A stretch of 64,000 nucleotides of DNA from JAUNBN01 sp036645935 (lineage in GTDB: Bacteria > Bacillota > Clostridia > Oscillospirales > Ruminococcaceae), in assembly GCA_036645935.1 (NCBI GenBank), contig JAVXNE010000010.1, forward strand, positions 1 through 64,000, given 5' to 3'. The notes below the pieces were generated by a model. That model saw only the letters and a program-made list of their open reading frames with translations, did no database searches and was not told the DNA's origin. A program made the translations under genes and the position numbers. Positions 17,627 to 25,895 of this stretch are shown piece by piece; positions within the stretch are counted from its first letter, which is position 1, and each line of letters starts with the position of its first letter.

Positions 17627-18391
17627 TCACTTACACCTGCGCAGCAGACGCTCTGCTGCCGAATATGGCTTCTTGCGACCCTCGGCGCAATTTTTGATGA
17701 TGTCCAGCATACGCCTTATCATCACGAAGGACGCCGTTCCCAGAATTAGAGCGACTATCCCACGATGTATCCAATCGTACGGCTCATAGGTCGCGTCGCA
17801 CCGGGAGAGAAAGCGAGTTTTGCTTTCTCCCTCGTCCCACAGGTAAAAATTCCATGTCCATCCGAAGTAATCCAGCTTAAATGGCGGTTTAAATCCGATT
17901 GCACCCGGAACCTCCGACGGCGCGCGCGAATCGGAGACAGAGGTGAAATATTCGTTTTCCACGACTGCCTTAACCTCACTGCCAATCCCGCACTGATGAT
18001 AAAACATAAATTCTCCGGCTTCTTTGTGTGCCCACTCGTCAACAACTCTGAATGTGTTGAAGATGTGGAAACCGCACAGTCTTTCAAGCCAGCCAAAGCT
18101 GTAAAATCCGGCACGCCGCTGCCCGAGCTGCGCTATCCATGGCCAAACATCCTCTTTTTTCGCATCAATGGATATCGCAACCTGAATGCGGTCGAAGGGG
18201 TCTCCCGAATCACCAAACATCTCATCTCCCGGGAGACGGCGATACTTTTCCTCTTTGCTGACAGGACGCCCCAATCCGTATATCCAAAGCGAGGTAAGCG
18301 CGAGCAGTCCCAGCATAGCGAGCACCACAACGCACAGTACAACGAACCAAAACGTGTGCATGACGGCAAATTGACCTATGGCCTGCAACAT
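17627..18391 (-). CDS. Membrane-anchored SRPBCC (START-like) protein of unknown function
   Basis: Protein of 254 residues with a strong N-terminal membrane helix (residues about 13-38), a soluble START-like fold with the conserved opening VAISIDAKKEDVWPWIAQLG and AGFYSFGWLERL, and a second hydrophobic helix near 212-228. SRPBCC domains form a pocket for a hydrophobic ligand. The gene sits between a cysteine-rich ferredoxin and hdrC in the same operon, so a role with quinone or lipid linked to electron transfer is possible but only inferred. No catalytic residues can be assigned. Confidence 0.75.
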   Translation of the reverse strand: MLQAIGQFAVMHTFWFVVLCVVVLAMLGLLALTSLWIYGLGRPVSKEEKYRRLPGDEMFGDSGDPFDRIQVAISIDAKKEDVWPWIAQLGQRRAGFYSFGWLERLCGFHIFNTFRVVDEWAHKEAGEFMFYHQCGIGSEVKAVVENEYFTSVSDSRAPSEVPGAIGFKPPFKLDYFGWTWNFYLWDEGESKTRFLSRCDATYEPYDWIHRGIVALILGTASFVMIRRMLDIIKNCAEGRKKPYSAAERLLRRCK

Positions 18392-18397
18392 ATGTGC

Positions 18398-19417
18398 TCA
18401 GTCCTCCATTTTGAGATCGAGTCTTCCCTCTTTGAGAAAATACTCGTGCATATCCTTTCTCATCGGCATCGTCTGTTTTATTTTTATGACGTCATTCTCG
18501 CAGTGTGTCTTGCAAATTCCGCATCCCACACAGTAGTTCTGATTGATTTTTATAATGCCGTTCTCATCGTAGGTTATCGCGGCCTGCGGACAGGGCTCGG
18601 CACATTGACCGCAACCGACGCATTTGCTCCGATCGGCAACTGCGGTAAACCCGGAGGGAGTGAATCGCTTTTTGACGTCGCGGCTCGCGTTTTTGGAAAG
18701 ATTCAGTCCAACACAGCAGCAGGGGCAGCAAAAGCATATTTCAATAAAATGATCCATCTCGTCATTCTTGAAACCCCAGATCAACTGCTCTATCTCAACC
18801 CAGAGAGATTGGCAAACAAGCCCGAGAGACGCCGCACGGTCAACTCGAGCGCAGGCTTCCTCATAGGTGAACTCTCTCGCCATTCCGTGTTTCTCGACAA
18901 CCTTGCCGCCTGTGGACAGAAAAAGGCATGCTATATCTTTGGGATAATTCTTGCAATCCTGTCCGTCGCGGCATATGCATCTGTCCATGCCGCTTATGAA
19001 TTTCGCTTTTTTAAGCGCTTCCTTCACAAGATCAATCGGTACGATAACACTGCGGGCTTTCTCCGACAAATCCACGTTCAAATTGAATATAATCCCGTGT
19101 GAATATGTATTCTCTTCAGGAGTGAACATCATTGCCCGCTTGTAAACCTTGCTTCCTGTCGTGTCGTTCTTCATAACCTTGCTTCCCGCAACTATTTTGC
19201 GAAAAACAGCAAGCACCGCTTTCCAGTTCCACTTTCTCGCGCTCACATGCGAGACAAGAAAGTTTTTTATTCCCAGCCCGTTGGGGTGATTCTTGTACAG
19301 CGCTTTGTCAGGCTGTTCTTTTGCTTTGAGGCGCTCCTCATCCAGCCACAGCACGTTACCCTGCTCGTCGATATTCCCGCCGTTTTCGGTGTTGCTCGGA
19401 ACGTTGTTTTCACTCAT
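18398..19417 (-). CDS. Cysteine-rich 4Fe-4S ferredoxin-domain protein
   Basis: Protein of 339 residues. The C-terminal third holds two classical clusters, CVGCGQCAEPCP and CVGCGICKTHC. The middle holds two further cysteine groups: CICRDGQDC with ACLFL, and the very dense CFCCPCCC. The N-terminal 100 residues have no recognised domain. No membrane helix is evident. It ends 6 bases before the SRPBCC gene and begins 36 bases after the flavin oxidoreductase, with AGAGGG 7 bases before its ATG. It is likely an electron carrier working with the flavoprotein upstream and the Hdr-Flx genes downstream; its partner is unknown. Confidence 0.78.
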   Translation of the reverse strand: MSENNVPSNTENGGNIDEQGNVLWLDEERLKAKEQPDKALYKNHPNGLGIKNFLVSHVSARKWNWKAVLAVFRKIVAGSKVMKNDTTGSKVYKRAMMFTPEENTYSHGIIFNLNVDLSEKARSVIVPIDLVKEALKKAKFISGMDRCICRDGQDCKNYPKDIACLFLSTGGKVVEKHGMAREFTYEEACARVDRAASLGLVCQSLWVEIEQLIWGFKNDEMDHFIEICFCCPCCCVGLNLSKNASRDVKKRFTPSGFTAVADRSKCVGCGQCAEPCPQAAITYDENGIIKINQNYCVGCGICKTHCENDVIKIKQTMPMRKDMHEYFLKEGRLDLKMED

Positions 19418-19453
19418 TTTATTACCCTCTCATGGTGTAAAGTAGTGTTTGTT

Positions 19454-20587
19454 CTAACATTTTTCAATTATTTGTTTTGCCGCGTATATTCCCGAAATTG
19501 CCGACGGCTCGAGTCCCAGGCCATTGTGATCTCCCGCAGTAAAAAGTCCCCCTGCAAGATTTTGCTCGAGATAACTTTCCCCATGGACGTACATCGCCCT
19601 GTCCCAATCGCGCGTCTTGAGTTCTTTGAAGCTCTCGCACACAATTCCAATATCCGCGTCCGGCGTTCTCGCATAAATCAGATATCTGCCGTCGGCCTGT
19701 CTTGCTGTTAGCACTATCTCAGACGAATACGGAAAAAGGTTAAGCGAGCGCTTTGCGTAAAGCGGCTTGAGCACCGCTTCGACATAGTGAACATAGAGTT
19801 GGCATGCGTCCCGGATTTTCGGTATTCCGAGCAGCTTTTGCGTAATTGCTGCCGGAGTTGCTGCAACAACCATTTCCGTTTCTATTCGGTCGCCGCTATC
19901 TGTGAGAATTGTGTATCCCTTTGAATCGCGCTCGATGCTTGTCACCATGCCTTCGATGAGACAATCTCCATATTGCGCAGCCTTTGCGTGCTCATCAAAT
20001 GTAATTTGAAAAATCGGTTCAAGAAGCCCCTGCGAGACATTCATAAAATCGAGCGCCGTGATGTGGCTGTAGTCCACTCCGGTGCATGCATAAGCGAATT
20101 TTGACACGTAGTCGGACGCGACTTTTTCCAGTCCGTTTGACTCAATAAACTGCTTTGCCGGTATGCTGAACATCGATTTTATGTATACATCCTTATCCAT
20201 CGCATCTCGCTGCGACATCACAAGACAGTGCTGCTTGTACGTGGCGTAATGCTTCCGAAATTCCAGCATTTTTTTGAGAAAGCGGATAAAATCCGGAATG
20301 CGCTTTACAGTGTGCAGGCTGAGAGTGTTAAAACTCTCGCCCACTCCGTTGTGAAAGCAAGCGTCAAGCGGGTTGATCCACCGTGCAGCGCCCACAATCT
20401 TTCGGGCGTTTGTGTAGTTTTCCATCACAAAATAAGCGCCAAAATTCACCTTATCTTTCTCGTCGTATACAATGCGCCCCCCGAGCCGATCAGTTATCAG
20501 CCGAAAATCGCACCCCGCGCGCTGAAGCTCGTCCGCACACGACATCCCCGCAATCCCGCCTCCAATAACAACTGCCTTTACCCTCAT
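19454..20587 (-). CDS. FAD-dependent oxidoreductase of the amine oxidase / phytoene desaturase class
   Basis: Flavoprotein of 377 residues. The N-terminal GGGIAGMSCADELQRAG is an ADP-binding Rossmann motif followed by the GGRI motif that contacts FAD. The C-terminal AGGLFTAGDHNGLGLEPSA closes the FAD site. The family includes protoporphyrinogen oxidases, amine oxidases and polyprenyl desaturases; nothing visible decides between them. It is the first enzyme gene after arsR, with GGAGGTG just before the ATG. Association with a ferredoxin and quinone genes suggests a redox step on a hydrophobic substrate, as an inference only. Confidence 0.8.
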   Translation of the reverse strand: MRVKAVVIGGGIAGMSCADELQRAGCDFRLITDRLGGRIVYDEKDKVNFGAYFVMENYTNARKIVGAARWINPLDACFHNGVGESFNTLSLHTVKRIPDFIRFLKKMLEFRKHYATYKQHCLVMSQRDAMDKDVYIKSMFSIPAKQFIESNGLEKVASDYVSKFAYACTGVDYSHITALDFMNVSQGLLEPIFQITFDEHAKAAQYGDCLIEGMVTSIERDSKGYTILTDSGDRIETEMVVAATPAAITQKLLGIPKIRDACQLYVHYVEAVLKPLYAKRSLNLFPYSSEIVLTARQADGRYLIYARTPDADIGIVCESFKELKTRDWDRAMYVHGESYLEQNLAGGLFTAGDHNGLGLEPSAISGIYAAKQIIEKC

Positions 20588-20625
20588 GTCACCCTCCGTA
20601 TTCCATTTTTAATATCATACTGTCC

Positions 20626-20649
20626 TGCTGCAATCGCAAAAACGCAGCA
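20626..20649 (-). promoter_or_regulatory. Inverted repeat in the leader of the flavin oxidoreductase gene
   Basis: TGCTGC and GCAGCA form a perfect 6-bp inverted repeat with a 12-base loop, between the arsR terminator hairpin and the ribosome site. It may be a processing hairpin or an operator. Confidence 0.35.
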
Positions 20650-20657
20650 CGAGAAGC

Positions 20658-20684
20658 AAAACCCGCCTGACCGTCAAAGGCAGG
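20658..20684 (-). terminator. Hairpin with T-run at the end of arsR
   Basis: On the minus strand CCTGCCT pairs with AGGCGGG (one G-T pair), followed at once by TTTT. It overlaps the last codons of arsR. It would end or lower transcription from the arsR promoter before the long operon, so the operon is either fed by partial read-through or has an unseen promoter in the short gap. Confidence 0.6.
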
Positions 20685-21048
20685 TCTCTGAGCCCTCACA
20701 GCTGTCACAATCATAATGATTCGGACAGGGAGTGAACGCTTTTTTAAAGGCGTGATCAATGAGCTGTCGGAAATCCCTGACCGCTTCTATATTAATTGAA
20801 TAGAATATCGACGTCCCTATCCGCTTGCGGCTTATGAGGTCGGCTTCGTACAACACCTGAAGGTGCTTCGTGGCCGACGGCTGCGACAGCCCGAGTATAC
20901 TCGCGACATCACTGACACAGATTGTGTCCGGTGCATTTGACCCAAGGATTTTCATCATCTTCATGCGCTGCGGGTCGGAAATGGCCTTGCTGTATTTGCA
21001 CGCTCGGTAGACGAGACCATTCTTGTGGTTATTACTCAAGATTATCAT
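20674..21048 (-). CDS. ArsR-family repressor with a cysteine-rich C-terminus
   Basis: Winged-helix regulator of 124 residues. The helix-turn-helix is VSDVASILGLSQPSATKHLQ, typical of ArsR/SmtB proteins. The C-terminal tail ends in CPNHYDCDSCEGSETC, four cysteines that could bind a metal or an iron-sulfur cluster; the usual ELCVCDL metal box is absent (here TICVSDV). It is the first gene upstream of the Flx-Hdr-quinone operon and has its own promoter, so it probably controls itself and that operon in response to metal or redox state. The ATG at 21048 is very close to GGGAG; TTG at 21039 is a better spaced alternative. Confidence 0.82.
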   Translation of the reverse strand: MIILSNNHKNGLVYRACKYSKAISDPQRMKMMKILGSNAPDTICVSDVASILGLSQPSATKHLQVLYEADLISRKRIGTSIFYSINIEAVRDFRQLIDHAFKKAFTPCPNHYDCDSCEGSETCL

Positions 21049-21078
21049 TCTCCCTATTCTATCTATAACTGTATTCTT

Positions 21079-21107
21079 ATATTATTATAATTTACCCCAT
21101 ACGTCAA
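21079..21107 (-). promoter_or_regulatory. Promoter of arsR and possibly the downstream operon
   Basis: On the minus strand TTGACG (21102-21107) and TATAAT-like TAATAT (21079-21084) are separated by 17 bases. The surroundings are AT-rich, as expected upstream of arsR. Confidence 0.65.
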
Positions 21108-21358
21108 CTCATTAACCCGAACAAAATTCACGCAAGTCTATATGCACTATGTACAGTAATTTGCACTGTTGCTTCTTTTTAACTTTGTGATTTCATCCTG
21201 TTTGGCATAAACAGTTGTTGTTTTTGGCAATCACATGTCAAGTGCGCAAGTTGGGCATATGGTGCAAGGGACATATCTCAAAACTCATTTAGACACTGAA
21301 ATGCCAAACAGTCGCTGTCCGCTGCCTTTTTAATTTGCGATTCACATTACATTTATCA

Positions 21359-21387
21359 TTGACACACTGCCGCAATAATGGAATAAT
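21359..21387 (+). promoter_or_regulatory. Promoter of the dinB gene
   Basis: TTGACA (21359-21364) and AATAAT (21382-21387) with a 17-base spacer, pointing at the polymerase gene. The LexA-type box lies just downstream. Confidence 0.7.
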
Positions 21388-21395
21388 AGTGATGC

Positions 21396-21415
21396 AATAG
21401 AACACAAGTTCTATT
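21396..21415. promoter_or_regulatory. LexA (SOS) box
   Basis: AATAGAAC-ACAA-GTTCTATT is a perfect 8-bp inverted repeat whose core GAAC-N4-GTTC is the LexA/DinR box of Gram-positive bacteria. It lies at the expected transcription start of a Y-family DNA polymerase, so DNA damage control is very likely. Confidence 0.85.
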
Positions 21416-21459
21416 TTTGACCGAGCGCTATATCACTACAATACTCAAGGGAGGCAAAT

Positions 21460-22665
21460 ATGGAAAAAGACAGAACAATCCTTCACTGCGACTGTAACTC
21501 ATATTATGCCTCCGTTGAGAGCATAGACAAGCCCGATCTCAAGGCGGTGCCGATGGCTGTCTGCGGCGATCCCGATAGCCGGCACGGAATAATTCTCGCA
21601 AAGAACGAGCTTGCAAAGAAGTTCGGAATTGCGACAGCTGAGACCGTCTGGCAGGCCAAAAAGAAATGTCCGAATCTTGTGCTTGTTCCCGCGCATCACG
21701 AGCTTTATGAAGAATATTGTGAAAAAATCAACGTTATCTACGAGCAGTACACCGACCGTGTCGAGCCGTTCAGCATCGATGAGTCATGGCTTGACGTGAC
21801 GGGCAGTGAACACCTGTTCGGAGACGGCAAAACAATCGCAAACGAGCTGCGACGCCGAATTCGAGACGAGATTGGGGTCACCATATCGGTTGGCGTGTCG
21901 TTTAACAAAATTTTCGCAAAACTCGGCAGCGACTATAAAAAGCCCGACGCGACAACTGTCATATCACGGGACAATTACAAAGCGATAGTCTGGCCGCTCC
22001 CGGTGAGGGAGATGATTTTTGTCGGAAGATCCGCCGCCGAAAAACTCGGACGATATGATATACGCACAATTGGGGATATCGTTTCGGCAGGGCGACAAAA
22101 AATGACCGATCTGCTCGGAAAACCCGGAGACTCTATTTGGGCAAGCGCCGCCGGTCTCGAGAGCAGTCCGGTGCGCTGTCGCAGTGAACGCGAGGCGCCA
22201 AAAAGTATCGGAAACGGTATGACCTTCGTTCAAGACCTCGTTGGAATCGAAGAGATTCGCGCGGGGCTGCTTCCGCTGTGCGACGAGGTTAGCACACGGC
22301 TTCGTCGTCTGGGGATGTTTTGCTCAACAGTTACTGTGCAGATCAAAAATCCGCAATTCAAAACGATCTCGCGGCAGCAAACTCTTGACTGCGCGAGCAA
22401 CATCACGCGAGATATCTATAAAACCGCAGTGTCCATTGTCGAACAGTCATGGTTTCCGATTACCTCGCCTATCCGTCTGCTGACAGTGACAGCTTCCAAT
22501 CTGTCCAATACCGCCACAGCTCAGATGAGCCTATTTGACAGCACGGCACAGCCAAATCGGGGAGAGGCCGCGATTGACAGCGTCATCGATTCACTGCGCG
22601 GCAAATACGGCAAGGCCGCCGTATCATACGGCAGCCTCGTCAAAAAGACTGGGAAATCGGATTGA
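21460..22665 (+). CDS. dinB: Y-family translesion DNA polymerase IV
   Basis: Error-prone DNA polymerase of 401 residues. The catalytic motifs are HCDCNSYYASVE near residue 9 and SIDESWLDVTG near 105; the helix-hairpin region and little-finger domain follow. QMSLF near residue 360 matches the canonical sliding-clamp binding motif. GGGAGG lies 6 bases before the ATG. A LexA box in its promoter indicates SOS induction. It is monocistronic, with a terminator after it and a divergent arsR gene on the other side. Confidence 0.93.
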   Translation: MEKDRTILHCDCNSYYASVESIDKPDLKAVPMAVCGDPDSRHGIILAKNELAKKFGIATAETVWQAKKKCPNLVLVPAHHELYEEYCEKINVIYEQYTDRVEPFSIDESWLDVTGSEHLFGDGKTIANELRRRIRDEIGVTISVGVSFNKIFAKLGSDYKKPDATTVISRDNYKAIVWPLPVREMIFVGRSAAEKLGRYDIRTIGDIVSAGRQKMTDLLGKPGDSIWASAAGLESSPVRCRSEREAPKSIGNGMTFVQDLVGIEEIRAGLLPLCDEVSTRLRRLGMFCSTVTVQIKNPQFKTISRQQTLDCASNITRDIYKTAVSIVEQSWFPITSPIRLLTVTASNLSNTATAQMSLFDSTAQPNRGEAAIDSVIDSLRGKYGKAAVSYGSLVKKTGKSD

Positions 22666-22695
22666 AGATATCAAGTGAATTCCGACGACAAGTGT

Positions 22696-22719
22696 CCCGA
22701 ATCACTGATACGGGTTTTT
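22696..22719 (+). terminator. Rho-independent terminator of dinB
   Basis: CCCG pairs with CGGG and, past one A-A mismatch, ATC with GAT, closing a three-base loop; TTTTT follows directly. It lies 30 bases after the dinB stop. The rest of the gap up to 22925 holds nothing recognised. Confidence 0.75.
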
Positions 22720-22925
22720 AAAAATGCGCGTTTTACACGCCGTGAGCGCAATTCACGCTGTTGCACACGCTCTATAAACTCAGTAAAATAATTCCCCGTG
22801 CTCAAGATATGCTAAATCTATGAATTGTCTGATCTTCTGCGCACCTACCCAAAAAGATTCGCGGAAAGTTTTGTGCGCACTTTAACTTGCTATACTTATA
22901 AAATTCAACTTCTGGGATTGGCATT

Positions 22926-23201
22926 CTATTTTTCGAGTGATTTCAGGGAAGCGCGCGAACAGCTGTAGTCAATTATTCCCATTATCAGGAATACGGGGCC
23001 TGCCGCCATAAAAACACATCCCAGAACTCCAATCCAATCATTCTCAAACACTTTAAACATCGCGACACCAGATCCAACCAAACCAATGAAAGTTCTGATA
23101 TACGCAAGCAACGTTCGTTTGTTTGCAAGTTTGGTCCGATCTAGCGCGAGATAATCGCGCAATATCATCTCTCCGTTTTCGTAATTTTTGTATTCAGCCA
23201 T
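22926..23201 (-). CDS. DUF202 family membrane protein
   Basis: Small membrane protein of 91 residues with the DUF202 signature: LALDRTKLANKRTLLAYIRT, then GVAMFKVF and a second hydrophobic helix GVLGCVFMAAGPVFLIMG. The function of the family is unknown; related proteins accompany stress and transport genes in bacteria. ATG at 23201 follows AAAGGCGGTG at 8 bases. It lies downstream of tpiA on the same strand with a gap of 156 bases, so it may be a separate unit. Confidence 0.8.
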   Translation of the reverse strand: MAEYKNYENGEMILRDYLALDRTKLANKRTLLAYIRTFIGLVGSGVAMFKVFENDWIGVLGCVFMAAGPVFLIMGIIDYSCSRASLKSLEK

Positions 23202-23357
23202 TTTGCGCACACCGCCTTTAAGCATTAAGAAATCCTGACGTGTAAAGTCATTTTAAAGATGCACAACTGCAGCTTTCTCTAACCCTGTCTGGTCTCGTTT
23301 TGTCTTCAAATCCCGACTGCATACCCGACTGAATAAATGTACAAAACACAGAAAAAG
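23202..23357. other. Short intergenic gap between tpiA and the DUF202 gene
   Basis: No gene or clear terminator is visible on either strand, so the end of the long catabolic operon is not marked by an obvious hairpin. Confidence 0.5.
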
Positions 23358-24236
23358 TCAATCGTATTCCACTGATTTTGAGATTGAATGCACTGCGCAG
23401 TTTGTATTTTTCGCCGAAAGATACACTCGCGCGATCTCACAATATTCGTCAGGATAAAATCCTATATCGCCGCTAAACCTAGTGAGCGCTATCAGCCCTC
23501 CATCTACTTCTTCGATTGATGCGAGCATTTCGGCATTATCCGATTTGAGTCCTCCGCCGTAAACCACAGGAACGTCGCATATTTTTTTAATAAACGCCGC
23601 CGTCTCGGCTATATACTCGCGCCCCGGTGGGGTTTTACCTGGACCTATCGCCCAAACGGGCTCATATGCAATTGCAACTTTAGAAATGTCCGTTCCCTCA
23701 AGTCCCAGCTTCATTTGATTCTCGAGCACTTCAAAACGACGGGGCTGCTCTTCCAATGTCTCTCCGATGCAGTAGAGCACAGACAAATTTTGTGATATTG
23801 CACATTTAATTTGCGCATTAAGTTGGCGATCCACCGCTTTCATGTCCGTCGCCCCGCCTTCTATCAGCGTATCCCTCTTGTCCTTGCGCTCCTCACAGTG
23901 GCCAATGATAGCCCATGAAACCCCGAGTGCACGCATTGCCGCGGCAGGACGATTGGAAGTCAACGCGCCAAAATTCTCGCCTTTTTTAACGTCGGAGCGA
24001 AACACACTCTGGCAGCCTATCTTCATCGGTGTGACACAGCGTGTTGCAGCCTTTGTCGCGGCCATAAGATGTGCTTCGGGAAAAAACGCCACATATGTTA
24101 CTTCGCGATCTGTGCTCAATTGTGACGATGTGCTCACAACTGTATCGCGCGCCCATGTGTGTATGTCCCCCCTGTTTACTCCGCCCAACTCCACAGGTAC
24201 ATCAAATCGCTTAAGGTTGAGAAAAATATATTTCAT
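23358..24236 (-). CDS. tpiA: Triosephosphate isomerase family protein
   Basis: TIM-barrel isomerase of 292 residues, somewhat longer than the usual 250. The active-site residues are visible: N and K in LNLKRFDV, the histidine in IIGHCEERK, and the glutamate in AYEPVWAIG. The phosphate-gripper end reads YGGGLKSDNAEML. The start at 24236 is set by AAGGAG 5 bases upstream. It is the last gene of the operon. A second copy of this enzyme in a sugar operon suggests a specialised or high-flux use, for example recycling dihydroxyacetone phosphate to glyceraldehyde phosphate for the transketolase. The substrate may be a C4 analogue instead of triose phosphate. Confidence 0.85.
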   Translation of the reverse strand: MKYIFLNLKRFDVPVELGGVNRGDIHTWARDTVVSTSSQLSTDREVTYVAFFPEAHLMAATKAATRCVTPMKIGCQSVFRSDVKKGENFGALTSNRPAAAMRALGVSWAIIGHCEERKDKRDTLIEGGATDMKAVDRQLNAQIKCAISQNLSVLYCIGETLEEQPRRFEVLENQMKLGLEGTDISKVAIAYEPVWAIGPGKTPPGREYIAETAAFIKKICDVPVVYGGGLKSDNAEMLASIEEVDGGLIALTRFSGDIGFYPDEYCEIARVYLSAKNTNCAVHSISKSVEYD

Positions 24237-24254
24237 AAAAGCTCCTTGTATCAA

Positions 24255-25064
24255 TCAGTCTGCAATTGGAATTGCAGCAAATGTAATCGCAGCGTCAGGA
24301 TGGTTTTGTGTGAGGGTCACGGGGAATAAACTGTCTGTTTCACCAAAAGCCGCTCTCATTACGACCGCCTTATGCCACTTGCGAAAGCAATACATGCGAA
24401 TCTTTCGAGCTGACAATATTTCTCTCATGCCCACCGTGATACAATAATGGGGCATGTCATCCACTCTTCCACCCAGATCTCCGATTCCATTGACCGTTCG
24501 GGTTCGTTCGTCGATCCTAAGAACTCTTGTAGGTCGTTGTGCATACTCCTTCGGATTGACATTTTCCGGTTCGTTAAAGGCAATGTGTCCGTTAATTCCA
24601 AGGCCTCCAAAGCAAATGTCCACCCCTCCCAGATCCGCAATGATTTCACCAATTCTCTCCGGATGCTCTGGATCGGGAAATACTCTGTGGCTCTCCTCCA
24701 TTACAAGCTCTGGAAGTATTCTGTCATACACATTTCGTTTCATAAACCCACGGAAACTCAGAGGATGATCTGAGGAAACCCACATCATCTCATCCGTAAG
24801 ATACTCATCCATATTGATAAACCACACATTTTTGAGACTCACCTTAAAGGTGTTGACAAGCTCAACGAAATATGGATACTCGCCCACAGGACCCACCGGC
24901 ACGATGTAGACTGTCCTTTTCTCTGCCTCGTTGTTTGCGATTATCTCATTCAACATATTTAATGCCATTGAAAAAAACACTTTTTCAGCGTTAGGGCCTT
25001 CAAAAACCGGTATTTTTGTTTTCTTGTCAAAATGGCTCTTTGATATCATCGAAAACTGTTCCAT
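24255..25064 (-). CDS. nagB: Glucosamine-6-phosphate deaminase-like protein
   Basis: NagB-family protein of 269 residues. The signature GGLGINGHIAFNEP is complete and FINMDEYL carries the aspartate that matches the catalytic D72 of the E. coli enzyme. NagB converts glucosamine-6-phosphate to fructose-6-phosphate and ammonia. Here it lies in an operon with a ROK regulator and glucose-6-phosphate isomerase but without a NagA deacetylase, so its substrate may be another amino or keto sugar phosphate. ATG at 25064 follows AAAGGGGG at 10 bases. Confidence 0.82.
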   Translation of the reverse strand: MEQFSMISKSHFDKKTKIPVFEGPNAEKVFFSMALNMLNEIIANNEAEKRTVYIVPVGPVGEYPYFVELVNTFKVSLKNVWFINMDEYLTDEMMWVSSDHPLSFRGFMKRNVYDRILPELVMEESHRVFPDPEHPERIGEIIADLGGVDICFGGLGINGHIAFNEPENVNPKEYAQRPTRVLRIDERTRTVNGIGDLGGRVDDMPHYCITVGMREILSARKIRMYCFRKWHKAVVMRAAFGETDSLFPVTLTQNHPDAAITFAAIPIAD

Positions 25065-25099
25065 ATTACTGTTGCCCCCTTTCAACTTGTTTTAAAAAA

Positions 25100-25855
25100 T
25101 CAACCTACGATGAGCATGTATGTTCCCATTGCCGCCATAAATATATAAACAACCCGTTTGAGCGACTTGAGCTTGAGCTTGCTGAAAAGCTTCATTCCGA
25201 AAAATGTTCCGACAAATATTGCAGCACTTACCGCAAGGCCCAACGAATAAATCTCAGCACCGACATTTCTCAAAACAAGGTGTATGATGAAACAAAAAAT
25301 CGTATTCACCCCGAAATGAAACTGAATGGTCGCATTGTACTCTTCTTTATTTTTAATAACAGCCAAAAAATATATTGCCATAGGAGGACCTGCAATGTTA
25401 AACCATCCTCCGAAAAATCCGCTTACGGCTCCTGCAATCATTCCATTTAGCACTGTTGGTTTAATGTGCACACGATCACTGAAAAACACGAAGTAACCAC
25501 AGAGCAGCAAAAGCACCGCCCCTACAATGCGTCGCATTACGGTGTCCGAACTGGACATGAGAGCGAGCACTCCAAACGTTCCGGTAATTATCGACGCCAC
25601 GAGCGGGGGCCAAAGAATTTTCCAGTTTATGCTATGCCACAGTCTTGCCAGCACGAGTGTTACAAGCACAAAGGCCGTCAGCGCTTCCAATATCGACGCT
25701 GTGCGAAAGGGCATAACCAACGGCCATAGTGCCATACATATTACCGCATAGCCAAACCCTGTTGCCGACTGCACAAAGCTTGCAATCAACGCAACTCCCA
25801 TTACAAAGAGATAAACCTCATACCCATACAAATAGAACACCTCTGTGTCTCGCAT
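25100..25855 (-). CDS. TauE/SafE family membrane exporter
   Basis: Integral membrane protein of 251 residues with about eight hydrophobic helices. SFVQSATGFGYAVICMAL near the N-terminus and GGWFNIAGPPMAIYFLA in the second half are the two repeat motifs of the TauE/SafE family, whose characterised members move sulfite, sulfoacetate or related organosulfur anions. Its presence in an operon with a sulfonate-class ABC importer is one of the reasons to suspect a sulfonated substrate. The ribosome site is weak, so the start could be slightly downstream. Confidence 0.85.
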   Translation of the reverse strand: MRDTEVFYLYGYEVYLFVMGVALIASFVQSATGFGYAVICMALWPLVMPFRTASILEALTAFVLVTLVLARLWHSINWKILWPPLVASIITGTFGVLALMSSSDTVMRRIVGAVLLLLCGYFVFFSDRVHIKPTVLNGMIAGAVSGFFGGWFNIAGPPMAIYFLAVIKNKEEYNATIQFHFGVNTIFCFIIHLVLRNVGAEIYSLGLAVSAAIFVGTFFGMKLFSKLKLKSLKRVVYIFMAAMGTYMLIVG

Positions 25856-25895
25856 TTTATATGAGAAGAAATACCGCGCAACTCATACGATTGCT

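Noticed and set aside
24255..25064. Loss of the catalytic aspartate in the NagB signature (NGH instead of DGH)
   Set aside because: Both aspartate and asparagine are accepted at this position in the family pattern, so it is not a defect.
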